The notes: generated by a model not told the origin, from the letters alone. 64,000 nucleotides of DNA from Bacteroidales bacterium UBA4363 (GCA_002393965.1 DGSL01000026.1:132841-196840); one strand, 5' to 3'; positions 51,854 to 61,902 are shown, numbered from the stretch's first letter. Translations and numbers: made by a program.

Positions 51854-54181
51854 ATGAATCACCTAGTTATTGTCGAGTCTCCTGCGAAAGCAAAGACAAT
51901 TCAGAAATTTCTCGGGAAAGAGTATAAGGTAATGTCATCGTTCGGCCACATCCGAGACCTTTCGGATAAAGGTTTGGGAATAGACTTTGCGCACAACTAT
52001 GCACCGCAGTATGTAGTTGATGATGAGAAGAAGAAGCTGGTGGCAGAGTTAAAAAAAGAAGCTAAAAAAGCAGACATCGTTTGGCTGGCATCGGATGAAG
52101 ATCGTGAGGGGGAAGCCATATCGTGGCATTTGTTTGAGGTTTTGGGGTTGACGGAGGAGAAATCGAGAAGAATCGTATTTCACGAAATAACAAAAGCGGC
52201 AATATTGAATGCGATTGAACACCCTCGCAAAATAGATGTAAAACTGGTAGATGCACAACAAGCGAGAAGAGTTTTGGATCGTATAGTTGGCTATGAGCTT
52301 TCTCCTGTGTTGTGGCGAAAGATACGACCTCAATTATCAGCAGGTAGAGTGCAGAGCGTGGCTGTACGATTGATTGTGGAGCGAGAACACGAGATACGCA
52401 ATTTTAAGTCGGAAGCAAGTTACCGGGTTGTAGGGGAGTTTGTAACCGGATCTGGGAAATCCTTTAAGGCAGAACTGAGTCGTCGCCTCAAGACAAAAGA
52501 GGAGGCGTTGGAGCTATTGGAGATGTGCAAGACTGCATCATTTAGAATAGAAAGAATTCAGGATAAGCCTGTGAGAAAATCTCCAGCGGCACCGTTTACG
52601 ACTTCAACGCTACAGCAGGAGGCGGCACGCAAGTTGGGCTTCCCGGTATCACTAACGATGAGAATCGCTCAACGGTTATATGAAAGCGGACGTATCACTT
52701 ATATGCGAACCGATTCGGTTAATCTGTCATCATTAGCCTTAAATACAACAAAGGACGAAATCGGGAAGGAATTCGGACTGGAATATTCAAAAGTACGCCA
52801 GTTTCACACGACAAGTAAGGGCGCACAGGAAGCCCACGAGGCAATCCGTCCAACGTACGTCTCAGAACGAGAAATAGAGGGATCAACGCAGGAACAACGA
52901 CTATATTCATTGATATGGAAGAGGACGGTGGCCTCACAGATGGCCGATGCCCAGTTGTTGCGTACGACAGCTACTCTTTCATCTCCAAATATGAAAGAAA
53001 CTTTTATTGCTCAAGGCGAAGTGGTAACGTTTGATGGATTTCTGAAGTTATATCTGGAGTCGACAGACGAGGAAAACACAGAAGGGCAAGACTCAATGTT
53101 GCCAGCCTTGAAGGAAGGAGAAGAGGTGGTAAAGAAGACGATTGTAGCGCAGGAAAGATTCTCGCAACGACCTTCGCGATACACAGAAGCATCGTTAGTC
53201 CGAAAGCTGGAGGAATTAGGTATTGGTCGCCCTTCAACGTATGCGCCTATTATATCAACAATTCAGATGCGAGGTTATGTGGAACGGGGAGAGAAGGAAG
53301 GTGAAGAACGAAATTACAATATGCTGACGCTTAGTGGAATAGGAGATATAAAAGATGAAATAAAGAAAGAAACAACGGGAGCAGAGAAAGGGAAATTATT
53401 GCCAACAGACACGGGAATTGTGGTGACGAATTTCTTGGATAAAGCCTTTCCTAAGGTCATGGATTATAATTTCACAGCACGGGTTGAAAAAGAGTTTGAT
53501 GAGATTGCAGAAGGTAAAGCGGTTTGGGGAAAGACAATAGATAAGTTTTATAAGGGTTTCCATCCGGAGGTTGAAGCAGCGATGCAACGTTCGGAACACA
53601 AAGTTGGAGAGCGAATCCTAGGAACAGATCCAAAATCCGGGAAACCAATAAGTGTAAAAATAGGTCGTTTTGGTCCCGTCGTCCAGATAGGAACCGCCGA
53701 AGATGAAGAGAAACCGCAATTTGCGTCACTAAGAAGAGGACAGAGTATCGAAACAATCACGCTGGAGGAGGCTTTGGACCTTTTCAAACTGCCTCGTGTG
53801 CTCGGGGAATATGAAGGAGCAACGGTGAGTGTGGCAATAGGTCGTTTTGGACCGTATGTGCGTATTGATAACCAGTTTGTCTCTCTTCCGAAAACAGAGA
53901 ATCCGTTGCAGGTAAGTCTGGAAACTGCGATTAGCCTCATTGAGAAAAAGCGAGAAGAGGATCGGAAGAAAGAACTGAAAAGTTTTGATGAAGACCCGGA
54001 CTTGAAAGTGCTGAATGGTCGGTATGGACCTTATATCAGTTACAAGAAACAAAACTACAAGATTCCAAAAAAACAAGATCCGATGGCTTTGACTCGGGAA
54101 GATTGTTTAGCTTTGATAGCTTCAGAGGAGGAAAAGGGTCGCTCAACTCGAAAGAGTGCAATAAGAAACAAAAAATCCTAA
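51854..54181 (+). CDS. topA: DNA topoisomerase I
   Basis: 775 residues from ATG 51854. The Toprim domain (HLVIVESPAKAKTIQKFLG, SDEDREGEAISWHL) is followed by the type IA core with the catalytic Tyr in GRITYMRTDSVNL and RPSTYAPIISTI. Instead of zinc fingers, the C-terminus carries three or so topoisomerase C-terminal repeats (IGRFGPVVQIG, IGRFGPYVRID, NGRYGPYISYK). It relaxes negative supercoils. The unknown coiled-coil gene follows by 10 bases. Confidence 0.96.
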   Translation: MNHLVIVESPAKAKTIQKFLGKEYKVMSSFGHIRDLSDKGLGIDFAHNYAPQYVVDDEKKKLVAELKKEAKKADIVWLASDEDREGEAISWHLFEVLGLTEEKSRRIVFHEITKAAILNAIEHPRKIDVKLVDAQQARRVLDRIVGYELSPVLWRKIRPQLSAGRVQSVAVRLIVEREHEIRNFKSEASYRVVGEFVTGSGKSFKAELSRRLKTKEEALELLEMCKTASFRIERIQDKPVRKSPAAPFTTSTLQQEAARKLGFPVSLTMRIAQRLYESGRITYMRTDSVNLSSLALNTTKDEIGKEFGLEYSKVRQFHTTSKGAQEAHEAIRPTYVSEREIEGSTQEQRLYSLIWKRTVASQMADAQLLRTTATLSSPNMKETFIAQGEVVTFDGFLKLYLESTDEENTEGQDSMLPALKEGEEVVKKTIVAQERFSQRPSRYTEASLVRKLEELGIGRPSTYAPIISTIQMRGYVERGEKEGEERNYNMLTLSGIGDIKDEIKKETTGAEKGKLLPTDTGIVVTNFLDKAFPKVMDYNFTARVEKEFDEIAEGKAVWGKTIDKFYKGFHPEVEAAMQRSEHKVGERILGTDPKSGKPISVKIGRFGPVVQIGTAEDEEKPQFASLRRGQSIETITLEEALDLFKLPRVLGEYEGATVSVAIGRFGPYVRIDNQFVSLPKTENPLQVSLETAISLIEKKREEDRKKELKSFDEDPDLKVLNGRYGPYISYKKQNYKIPKKQDPMALTREDCLALIASEEEKGRSTRKSAIRNKKS

Positions 54182-54191
54182 AAGCGTTCCA

Positions 54192-55094
54192 ATGAGCACA
54201 CCGAAGAAAATCATAGTAATTTTGATGGGCCTAATAGGACTAAGTCTGCTTGGTTTAGGAGGTTATGAGTTCTACTCCATGTGGATGGAGAATCAGAAAC
54301 AGAAAGCAGATTTGTCAGCAGCAGGAGAGATGCTGGAATTTGAAAGACGTCAGGCTCAGGAGGATTTGCAGGCCATGCAGGCAGAAATCAATGAGTATAG
54401 CGCAATGAATATTGGGAATGACTCATTGATGGCTGAGTTAGAGGAACAGAAACAGAAAGTTCAGTTGTTGTTGGAAGAACTGAAGACTGTGAAATCAACG
54501 GATGCTAAGAAAATAGCAGATTTGAAAGCAGAACTGGGAGTTGTCAGAAATGTTCTGAAAGATTATATTCGAAAAGTGGACTCGCTGAGTCGTATCAATA
54601 AGACGTTACGATTCGAAAATGATTCCATGCGGGCTCGTGTAGAAGAAGCCACCGCTCAGCGAAACCAATTGGTTAAGGATAAGGCGGTTTTGACAGAAGC
54701 GGTGAACCGTGCAGCAATGATAGATGTTGATATACTATCAATCAAAACATTAGATAAAAGAGGTAAGGAGAAGGATAATCTTCGCAAGATTTCGAGCATA
54801 GCGGTCATGCTGCAGATAGCGAAGAACCAAACGGCTAAAGTAGGGTATAAAACAATTTATATTCGTATTCGTAAACCCGACAGAGAACTTTTGAGCCACG
54901 ATGCCTCGAATACGTTCCGATATGAGGGACACCGAATCGGGTACTCAATGAAAAAAGACATTGAATACAAAGGAGAAAAGATGACGCAGACAATCTTTTA
55001 CCCCGTCAACGAAACGTTGTTGCCAGGGACATATTCCGTTCAAGTGTTTATCGATGGAGATGCTTTGGCGGAAGGGAACTTTACATTAAAATAA
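54192..55094 (+). CDS. Membrane-anchored coiled-coil protein of unknown function
   Basis: 300 residues. One N-terminal membrane helix (about 6-27) is followed by a long coiled coil (about 30-175, with heptads in LEEQKQKVQLLLEELKTVK). A C-terminal beta-rich domain (about 180-300, VGYKTIYIRIRKPDREL to GTYSVQVFIDGD) may be periplasmic. From memory, similar proteins occur in many Bacteroidales without known function. It lies between topA and fumarase, with 10- and 16-base gaps. Confidence 0.75.
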   Translation: MSTPKKIIVILMGLIGLSLLGLGGYEFYSMWMENQKQKADLSAAGEMLEFERRQAQEDLQAMQAEINEYSAMNIGNDSLMAELEEQKQKVQLLLEELKTVKSTDAKKIADLKAELGVVRNVLKDYIRKVDSLSRINKTLRFENDSMRARVEEATAQRNQLVKDKAVLTEAVNRAAMIDVDILSIKTLDKRGKEKDNLRKISSIAVMLQIAKNQTAKVGYKTIYIRIRKPDRELLSHDASNTFRYEGHRIGYSMKKDIEYKGEKMTQTIFYPVNETLLPGTYSVQVFIDGDALAEGNFTLK

Positions 55095-55110
55095 TAAAAC
55101 AAAATAAGTC

Positions 55111-56733
55111 ATGCCAGAAACCCCATCATTCCATTTTGCTCCCATGTTTCAAAAGGGGGCAGACAAAACAGAGTATTACTTGCTTAGCAAGGAGGGAGTA
55201 AGTGTCGGGAAGTTTGAAGGTCAGCCGGTGTTGAAAATCAGCAGGGAGGCGTTGACAAATTTGGCGAACGCAGCCTTTCGTGATGTGTCGTTTCTTTTGC
55301 GACGATCGCATAATGAACAGGTTGCTAAGATATTGAATGATCCTGAAGCATCGGATAACGATAAATATGTTGCTCTGACATTCCTTCGAAATGCGGAGAT
55401 AGCAGCAAAGGGGAAATTGCCGCTGTGTCAAGATACAGGAACCGCCATTATACATGGAGAAAAAGGACAACAGGTTTGGACAGGATATAATGACGAAGAA
55501 GCACTGTCACTGGGAGTCTATAAGACATATACGGAAGAAAACTTGCGGTATTCGCAGAACGCACCGTTGGATATGTACAGAGAGGTAAATACTCGTTGTA
55601 ACCTTCCTGCCCAAATAGATATAGAAGCAACGGAAGGTATGGAATATCGTTTTTTGTGCGTTACAAAAGGAGGAGGATCGGCAAATAAGACGTATTTGTA
55701 TCAAGAGACGAAAGCATTGTTGAATCCGAACACATTGATCCCTTTTTTGGTGTCGAAGATGAAGACGTTGGGTACAGCGGCATGTCCTCCGTATCATATC
55801 GCTTTCGTGATCGGAGGAACTTCTGCTGAAAAAAACCTGTTGACAGTGAAGTTGGCTTCAACCCACTATTATGATGATCTTCCGACAACAGGAGACGAAA
55901 CGGGGCGGGCCTTCCGTGACGTGGCGCTGGAGGAGCAATTGCTTGAAGAGGCCAAAAAGATAGGATTGGGGGCTCAATTTGGAGGAAAATACTTTGCTCA
56001 TGATATAAGAGTGATACGTTTGCCTCGGCATGGAGCAAGTTGCCCTGTTGGGCTCGGCGTATCTTGTTCTGCCGATAGAAATATAAAAGCAAAGATAAAT
56101 GCCGACGGGATTTGGATTGAGAAGATGGATGACAATCCTTCTCGTCTGATTCCGGAAGATTTGCGCCAGGCAGGAGAAGGAAGTGCCGTACACATAGATT
56201 TGAATCGTCCGATGACAGAGATATTGAGAGAGTTGAGTAAATATCCGGTTTCAACACGACTGTCCTTGAATGGTACTATTATAGTTGCTCGTGACATCGC
56301 CCATGCCCGTATCAAAGAACGGATTGATAAAGGAGAGCCAATGCCAGACTATTTAAAGAATCATCCGATTTACTATGCTGGCCCAGCAAAAACTCCAAGT
56401 GGCATGGCTTGTGGTTCAATGGGACCGACTACGGCGAACAGAATGGATCCTTACGTTGACCAGTTTCAAAGTTTGGGTGGTAGCATGATAATGTTGGCAA
56501 AAGGCAATCGAAGCCAGATGGTGACAGATTCTTGTAAAAAACATGGAGGATTCTATCTGGGTAGTATTGGTGGTCCAGCAGCCATTCTGGCACAAAACAA
56601 CATCAAAGAAATCCAATGCTTGGAATATCCGGAATTAGGGATGGAAGCCATTTGGAAGATAGAAGTAAAAGATTTCCCTGCCTTTATTTTGGTGGATGAC
56701 AAAGGGAATGACTTTTTTTCCCAATTTAAGTAG
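55111..56733 (+). CDS. Fumarate hydratase class I
   Basis: 540 residues, the iron-sulfur (4Fe-4S) two-domain form. The alpha part includes [17 protein letters not shown] and the cluster Cys in [10 protein letters not shown]. The beta part includes [18 protein letters not shown] and [14 protein letters not shown]. It interconverts fumarate and malate, pairing with mdh at 4.6 kb in the reductive branch typical of anaerobic Bacteroidales. Oxygen sensitivity is expected for this class. Confidence 0.95.
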   Translation: MPETPSFHFAPMFQKGADKTEYYLLSKEGVSVGKFEGQPVLKISREALTNLANAAFRDVSFLLRRSHNEQVAKILNDPEASDNDKYVALTFLRNAEIAAKGKLPLCQDTGTAIIHGEKGQQVWTGYNDEEALSLGVYKTYTEENLRYSQNAPLDMYREVNTRCNLPAQIDIEATEGMEYRFLCVTKGGGSANKTYLYQETKALLNPNTLIPFLVSKMKTLGTAACPPYHIAFVIGGTSAEKNLLTVKLASTHYYDDLPTTGDETGRAFRDVALEEQLLEEAKKIGLGAQFGGKYFAHDIRVIRLPRHGASCPVGLGVSCSADRNIKAKINADGIWIEKMDDNPSRLIPEDLRQAGEGSAVHIDLNRPMTEILRELSKYPVSTRLSLNGTIIVARDIAHARIKERIDKGEPMPDYLKNHPIYYAGPAKTPSGMACGSMGPTTANRMDPYVDQFQSLGGSMIMLAKGNRSQMVTDSCKKHGGFYLGSIGGPAAILAQNNIKEIQCLEYPELGMEAIWKIEVKDFPAFILVDDKGNDFFSQFK

Positions 56734-56823
56734 AAAAAGTCATAGAGAGGGATTGATTGTTTCTGGAGAAACCAGTCAATTCCACAAGGTTGATCCTGCT
56801 GCTTAGAAAAGAATACAGAGGGT

Positions 56824-57633
56824 ATGAAGAAACTTAGTGAAGCAGAGTTTGAAGCGAAACGGGCATCCAAACAGATTGTTTATGGACCAATAAAAAGCCG
56901 ACGATTAGGTTGTTCGTTAGGAGTGAATATTTTGCCTCATACCGTAAAGTTGTGTTCCTTTGACTGTGTATATTGTGAATGTGGTTTTTCTACTCCAGAG
57001 AAAAAGGAAGGACTGCCGACAATTAATCAAATAGAACAAAGCCTTCGGAATCGATTGTTAGAACTAATAAGAGAAAAGAACCTGCCTGATTCAATTACTT
57101 TTTCAGGCAACGGAGAACCAACATTACATCCTGACTTCGAAGAGATCATAGGAATGGCATTATCGGTTCGAGACGAGCTGGCACCACAAACAAAAATAAC
57201 GGTTTTGTCCAATGCGACACGAATAGAGGAGGTAAAGGTATTTCGATCTCTGAAGATGGTGGATAACCCTATTCTGAAATTAGATTCCGCAGTCACGGAA
57301 ACAATGCGGAAAATAGATATGCCACATTCTCCGCAGTACAACAGCGAAGGACTTATTCATCGTCTTCAAGACTTTCGGGGGAATCTGATAATTCAGACCA
57401 TTTTGGTGCGCGGAGAACACAGAGGAATAAAGTTTGACAATACAACGGAGGAAGAAATAGAAGCCTATTTAGAAGCCATACGGAAGATCGGTCCTCGTCA
57501 GGTGATGCTTTATGCCTTGGATCGACCTGCTCCGGCTGATTATATAGAAAAAGTAAAGTTCCAGGAACTTGCGGAACTTGCCGCTCGCATTCGGGACTTG
57601 GGGATGTCCATCGACGTTAGTGTGGCAGGATAG
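56824..57633 (+). CDS. Radical SAM protein (COG0731-type)
   Basis: 269 residues. The radical SAM cluster motif CX3CX2C appears in LCSFDCVYCECG, followed by SFSGNGEPTLHPDFEE and a SAM-binding region. Members of the COG0731 group are related to wyosine-forming enzymes, but the bacterial substrate is unknown. The 90 bases before it contain a hairpin (arms GGATTGA and TCAATTCC, near 56750-56783). Confidence 0.85.
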   Translation: MKKLSEAEFEAKRASKQIVYGPIKSRRLGCSLGVNILPHTVKLCSFDCVYCECGFSTPEKKEGLPTINQIEQSLRNRLLELIREKNLPDSITFSGNGEPTLHPDFEEIIGMALSVRDELAPQTKITVLSNATRIEEVKVFRSLKMVDNPILKLDSAVTETMRKIDMPHSPQYNSEGLIHRLQDFRGNLIIQTILVRGEHRGIKFDNTTEEEIEAYLEAIRKIGPRQVMLYALDRPAPADYIEKVKFQELAELAARIRDLGMSIDVSVAG

Positions 57634-57662
57634 AAAAAGAAGAAAAAAAACCAAAAGAGTTC

Positions 57663-57681
57663 AATGCAACAAAGTTGCATT
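57663..57681 (+). promoter_or_regulatory. Operator-like dyad before the metal-efflux ATPase
   Basis: AATGCAAC-AAA-GTTGCATT is a perfect 8-bp inverted repeat centred near -34 relative to the predicted start. Size and position suit a metal-sensing repressor or a MerR-type activator. The regulator is not encoded nearby. Confidence 0.6.
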
Positions 57682-57691
57682 CCTTAAGTCT

Positions 57692-57720
57692 TATTTTTGT
57701 CGATGAAATAATATCGACAA
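57692..57720 (+). promoter_or_regulatory. -7 element and start-site hairpin of the metal-efflux ATPase gene
   Basis: The -7 element TATTTTTG lies at 57692-57699. It overlaps an inverted repeat TTGTCGAT (57697-57704) with ATCGACAA (57713-57720), whose last base is the A of the ATG. The leader would be only about 14 bases. Confidence 0.55.
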
Positions 57721-59663
57721 TGGAACACGTAGAAGATAGTAAATGTTGCGAACACAACCACGCGCATTCGCATAGCCATTCCGCTAACAGGCAAAAAAGA
57801 AAAATAGTTAGTATTGTTGTTGCAATATTCCTTACTGTTGTATGTGCCTTTTTTGGACATTATTTGCATTTGTCTGTGGGGCAACGCTTTTGGCTATACC
57901 TTGTGCCCTATTTGATAGCTGGACAGGATACACTAAGAGAGGCCATAAAGGATTGTATAAATGGGAATGCTCTTGATGAACATTTCCTTATGACTATTGC
58001 CACTTTGGGCTCTCTTATGATAGGTTTTTTGCCAGGTGCGGAATCCCAGGAGATAGAGGCCATTAGCGTGATGATTTTTTTTCAGATAGGGGGTGTTTTT
58101 GAATCGTATGCAGAGAAAAGAAGCAATGATGCCATTGAACATTTGTTAAATCTGCGCCCGGAAAAGGTAAATGTTATACGAAAAGGAAAACGAATAGCAG
58201 TTGCTCCTGATCAGGTTCTTGTTGGAGAAATCATATGGGTTTCTCCGGGAGAGAAGATTGCATTAGACGGTGTGATTCTTGAGGGAAGATCCTCTTTAAA
58301 TACGAGTGCGCTGACAGGAGAATCATTGCCATATGATGTGGCAGAGGGAGATGAAGTGTTGTCTGGATACGTGAATCTTTCAGGAGATCTGAAAATTCAG
58401 ACCACCAAGACGATGGGTGAGAGTACAGTGACTAAAATCATCCAACTGATCAAGGAGTCGGAAAACAAGAAGTCTCAAAGAGAAACATTTATCACTCGGT
58501 TTGCGAGAATTTATACGCCCATAGTTGTATGCTCAGCTGTTCTGTTGGCTATGGTACCTCCGTTTTTCTCGACAGGGGGATATATGGAGGCTTTTTCTTC
58601 CTGGTTATACCGGGCCTTGATGTTTCTTGTCGTTTCTTGTCCGTGTGCCTTGGTCATAAGTGTTCCTCTGACCTTTTTTGGCGGCATTGGGGCCGCCTCA
58701 CGTAAGGGCATACTTGTCAAGGGAGGTCGCTATTTGGATATGCTGTCAAAGGTAAAGACAGTAGTGTTTGATAAAACGGGAACGCTGACAACAGGAGAGT
58801 TTGCCGTAACGAAAGTACATTCAGTATTTGGAGACGAAGAGAATCTTCTGCGTTATGTGGCGAATGCAGAACAACATACGTCACATCCGATTGGACATGC
58901 TTTGCGCAATGCCTATAAAGGTATGGATTTAGATGGTGTCAGTGAGACGGAGGAGATGGCGGGGGAAGGCATTCGCGCAAGAATAGAGGACCATATTGTA
59001 TGTGTCGGAAATGCGAGAATGATGAAATCATGTGGTGTTGCGAATGTTCCAGAAGCAGATCCCACTGCAACAACCATTCACGTGGCGATTGATGGCGTTT
59101 ATGCAGGGTATGTTATCATTTCTGACAAAATCAAAGGAGATAGTTCGGAGACGATTAAGAGGCTAAGGGAAGAGAGAATCTCATCTGTCATGCTAACTGG
59201 AGACAAAGACGATGTGGCACGAAATGTTTCAAGACGCTTGCAAATGAATGAGTATTATGCGGAGCTTCTACCCGTGGACAAAGTATTTCATATAGAACAA
59301 ATCATGAAAAGAACCCCTCGTGGATATAGTGTCGCTTTCGTAGGAGATGGCATTAATGACGCTCCTGTTCTTGCTCGTGCGGATATAGGCATCGCAATGG
59401 GAGGTGTGGGATCTGATGCGGCTATTGAGGCTGCGGATGTTGTTTTGATGGACGATCAGCCGTCGAAGGTGGTTGAGGCAATCTGCTTGGCACGACAGAC
59501 CATTTCCACAGCTAATCAGAATATTGTCTTCGCTATCGGTGTAAAGATTCTGGTGCTTATTCTTTCTGCATTTGGTCTTTCAAATATGTTTATGGCGGTT
59601 TTTGCCGATGTTGGTGTAACCGTTATTGCCGTTCTTAATGCGTTACGATTGCTGAACAAATAG
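57720..59663 (+). CDS. Heavy-metal P1B-type ATPase, ZntA-like
   Basis: 647 residues from ATG 57720. A His-rich N-terminus (CCEHNHAHSHSHS) replaces a full HMA domain. The core shows TGESLP, the CPC metal motif (SCPCALVIS), phosphorylation site DKTGTLT, HTSHPIGHA and GDGINDAPVLA. The conserved Lys (IGVKILVLIL) and Asp (FADVGVT) in the last helices mark the Zn/Cd/Pb-type group. It exports metal across the inner membrane. Flanked by operator-like dyads. Confidence 0.9.
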   Translation: MEHVEDSKCCEHNHAHSHSHSANRQKRKIVSIVVAIFLTVVCAFFGHYLHLSVGQRFWLYLVPYLIAGQDTLREAIKDCINGNALDEHFLMTIATLGSLMIGFLPGAESQEIEAISVMIFFQIGGVFESYAEKRSNDAIEHLLNLRPEKVNVIRKGKRIAVAPDQVLVGEIIWVSPGEKIALDGVILEGRSSLNTSALTGESLPYDVAEGDEVLSGYVNLSGDLKIQTTKTMGESTVTKIIQLIKESENKKSQRETFITRFARIYTPIVVCSAVLLAMVPPFFSTGGYMEAFSSWLYRALMFLVVSCPCALVISVPLTFFGGIGAASRKGILVKGGRYLDMLSKVKTVVFDKTGTLTTGEFAVTKVHSVFGDEENLLRYVANAEQHTSHPIGHALRNAYKGMDLDGVSETEEMAGEGIRARIEDHIVCVGNARMMKSCGVANVPEADPTATTIHVAIDGVYAGYVIISDKIKGDSSETIKRLREERISSVMLTGDKDDVARNVSRRLQMNEYYAELLPVDKVFHIEQIMKRTPRGYSVAFVGDGINDAPVLARADIGIAMGGVGSDAAIEAADVVLMDDQPSKVVEAICLARQTISTANQNIVFAIGVKILVLILSAFGLSNMFMAVFADVGVTVIAVLNALRLLNK

Positions 59664-59677
59664 AAGAATAGAAAGAG

Positions 59678-59965
59678 TTATTGGTTGAAGAGGTCTTTAT
59701 TAAAAAAATTCAGGATTTCCATAACCTGCTCATAGGCTCCCCGCGCGGCAGAGTCGGGATTGATGCGTAAAGCCTCTGTATAACTATTAAGAGCTTCTTT
59801 CCAGTCTTGTAGTTTTCGATGAGCATGCCCCAACAGAAGCCAGAGATCTTCGGATTCAGAGTCTGTTTGAGAAAGCTGTGTCAACTTAGAAATGATTTGA
59901 CGTATTTCTTCTGGACTTGTGCTGGAATCTAATTGCTTATGTAGAATTTCAAAAGGTTGTTCCAT
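59678..59965 (-). CDS. Small TPR protein
   Basis: 95 residues, a single TPR pair: LWLLLGHAHRKLQDWKEALNSYTEALRINPDS. No signal peptide. Probably a protein-interaction module; the partner is unknown. It converges on the ATPase gene, 14 bases away. The leader contains a nine-G tract (plus strand), so expression may be slippage-prone. Confidence 0.75.
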   Translation of the reverse strand: MEQPFEILHKQLDSSTSPEEIRQIISKLTQLSQTDSESEDLWLLLGHAHRKLQDWKEALNSYTEALRINPDSAARGAYEQVMEILNFFNKDLFNQ

Positions 59966-59991
59966 AAAAGATAATCATCATTATTATTGCA

Positions 59992-60000
59992 GGGGGGGGG
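59992..60000. repeat. G9 homopolymer in the leader of the TPR gene
   Basis: Nine consecutive G on the plus strand (C9 in the TPR transcript), 27 bases before the TPR start codon. Runs of this length are prone to slipped-strand change. Confidence 0.85.
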
Positions 60001-60061
60001 TATAAAATGTGTGCAGCATGGCTTATGCGATCTTAGAGGATAAGAAAGTGCATATTTCTCA

Positions 60062-60098
60062 CAAAGGTAAGAATGTTTAGTAGGAATCACTACCTTTG
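60062..60098. promoter_or_regulatory. Mirror-image divergent promoters (TPR gene and DUF4271 gene)
   Basis: CACAAAGGTA and TACCTTTGTG form a perfect 10-bp inverted repeat. The right arm holds TACCTTTG (60091-60098), the plus-strand -7 for DUF4271. The left arm holds its mirror (60062-60069), the -7 for the TPR gene. The spacing means each would occupy the other's upstream region. Confidence 0.6.
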
Positions 60099-60154
60099 TG
60101 CCTTGTAATGATGGGAGGTTCAACGTAAAGGAGTCTGCTTGGGGACATGCGCTT

Positions 60155-61054
60155 ATGATTCTTTTGGTGCAGGAAATAATAAACAAATTAGATTCGTTAG
60201 GTGACACGATTCACCTAACGAAAGATTTAATGCCATATATAAAGACAGATACGATCTCCAGGGAGATGATTCATCACCTTGATTCTGTCTCCTTATTCGA
60301 TTTCTCTTTGCCTTCTTCTCCTCTTATTTCCACAGGATTCCTTGGGAAGGAAATGCCACTCTCCGCGTCGAACAATTCCGTCATAGCAGTCCTCCTTCTT
60401 TTTGGTTTTTTCCTGTTTTTTTATTTGATCATTTCACGTGCCCGTTACATTGCGGAAGAAATAAAGCGGTTTTTTATAGATAGGGATAGAGGCTCCTTGT
60501 TTGATCAAAATGCAGGATCCGTTACGTATGTCAATTTTTGTTTCGTTACGCTTTTTGTTATCTCAGTTGGCGTGATACTTTTCAGAATTGTATATTTCGA
60601 AGCCGGATCCCAATCAATGGGACTGATAGACTCCCTTCCTGAACACATTGTACAAATTATCGGCTGGCATCATATTTTGCCACTTGTTTTTTTGTCTCTT
60701 ACGGCTTGTTACCTGATCCTTCGCTCTTTAATTCTTCGCTTTCTTAAATTTGTTTTCCTTGCGGAGGAACCACAAGCCAACCGTCTTCTTCATAACTATT
60801 TTCAGGTCCTCTATTTATTAGGGGTATTCTTCTATCCGGTCGCTGTATTGATTGTCTTTGCCCCGGCTCGTTTCTTCTATCCTCTGGAATACCTGATTTT
60901 AATCTCGATCGTCTTTGCCTTTTTGCTCATTATATACAAGATTTGCCAAATTTTTCTCAGTAGAAGTCACGCTTTTCTTTACATATTGTTGTATCTTTGC
61001 ACGCTTGAATTTATGCCCGTATTGTTTCTCCTTAAGGCAGTGGGGTTTTTATAG
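60155..61054 (+). CDS. DUF4271 membrane protein
   Basis: 299 residues from ATG 60155; the longer frame begins within the promoter. A soluble N-terminal part of about 85 residues is followed by six or so membrane helices, with conserved features such as GLIDSLPEHIVQIIGWHHILPLV. Function unknown. From memory, it is conserved upstream of hemD and rnpA in Bacteroidales, as here, with a 27-base gap to hemD. Confidence 0.85.
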   Translation: MILLVQEIINKLDSLGDTIHLTKDLMPYIKTDTISREMIHHLDSVSLFDFSLPSSPLISTGFLGKEMPLSASNNSVIAVLLLFGFFLFFYLIISRARYIAEEIKRFFIDRDRGSLFDQNAGSVTYVNFCFVTLFVISVGVILFRIVYFEAGSQSMGLIDSLPEHIVQIIGWHHILPLVFLSLTACYLILRSLILRFLKFVFLAEEPQANRLLHNYFQVLYLLGVFFYPVAVLIVFAPARFFYPLEYLILISIVFAFLLIIYKICQIFLSRSHAFLYILLYLCTLEFMPVLFLLKAVGFL

Positions 61055-61081
61055 AATCAATTATAATTAAAGAGAAGACCA

Positions 61082-61852
61082 GTGAAAATCAAGAAAATTT
61101 TGGTTTCACAGCCGAAGCCGGCATCAGAAAAATCTCCTTATTACGATATTGAAAAGAAATATGGAGTCAATATTGAATTTCGTCCGTTCATTAAAGTTGA
61201 CCCTGTTTCATCGAAGGAGTTCCGTGCGCAGAAGGTAAACATTCTAGACCATACTGCGATTATCTTCACTGCCAAGACGGGGATAGATCATTTTTTTCGC
61301 CTTTGCAAAGAACTTCGAATAGAAATCCCAGATTCGTTAAAATATTTTTGTATATCCGAAAAGGTTTCTCTCTACCTTCAGCACTATGTACAATATAGAA
61401 AACGAAAAGTCTTTTTTGGCACGACAGGGAAGTTCCCTTCTTTATTAGAGCATATAGACAAGCATAAAGAAGAAAAATTCTTATTGGTTTGTACTGATGT
61501 ACATAACGAGGAGAATACCCGCTTGCTTGACGAGCATGGGGTAAACTTCAAGATGGGAGTGATGTATAGAACGGTAAGCAATGATTTCAGGCCAGACGAA
61601 AAATTTGATTATGACATGCTGGTGTTTTTTTCGCCAAATGGAATCGCTTCTTTACAGAAAAATTTCCCAAATTTTGAGCAAGGAGACATTTCTATTGCTT
61701 GTTTTGGTGCTAATACTGCCAAGGCCGTCTCCGAAGCGGGGCTTCGCCTTGACTGCGAAGCTCCGACACAACAATATTCTTCTATGTCTGCTGCCATAGA
61801 AGGATATCTAAAAGAGGTGCTGAAAAAGGAGAAAGTGGCAAAGAAAAAGTAA
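61082..61852 (+). CDS. hemD: Uroporphyrinogen-III synthase
   Basis: 256 residues, with a GTG start. Two-lobed HemD pattern: KKILVSQPKPASEKSPYYDI, IIFTAKTGIDHFFRL, MLVFFSPNGIASLQKNF and SIACFGANTAKAVSEAGLRLD near the end. It closes hydroxymethylbilane to uroporphyrinogen III. Sequence divergence is high in this family. Position after DUF4271 and before rnpA fits the Bacteroidales arrangement. Confidence 0.85.
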   Translation: MKIKKILVSQPKPASEKSPYYDIEKKYGVNIEFRPFIKVDPVSSKEFRAQKVNILDHTAIIFTAKTGIDHFFRLCKELRIEIPDSLKYFCISEKVSLYLQHYVQYRKRKVFFGTTGKFPSLLEHIDKHKEEKFLLVCTDVHNEENTRLLDEHGVNFKMGVMYRTVSNDFRPDEKFDYDMLVFFSPNGIASLQKNFPNFEQGDISIACFGANTAKAVSEAGLRLDCEAPTQQYSSMSAAIEGYLKEVLKKEKVAKKK

Positions 61853-61870
61853 GAGGTTCTTTGCAGCAGA

Positions 61871-61902
61871 GGCAAAAGTTTTACGAGCTTTTGTCTGTTT
61901 TT
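61871..61902 (+). terminator. Weak terminator between hemD and rnpA
   Basis: GGCAAAAG (61871-61878) pairs with CTTTTGTC (61888-61895), one G-U pair. A T6 run at 61897-61902 follows. Confidence 0.5.
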
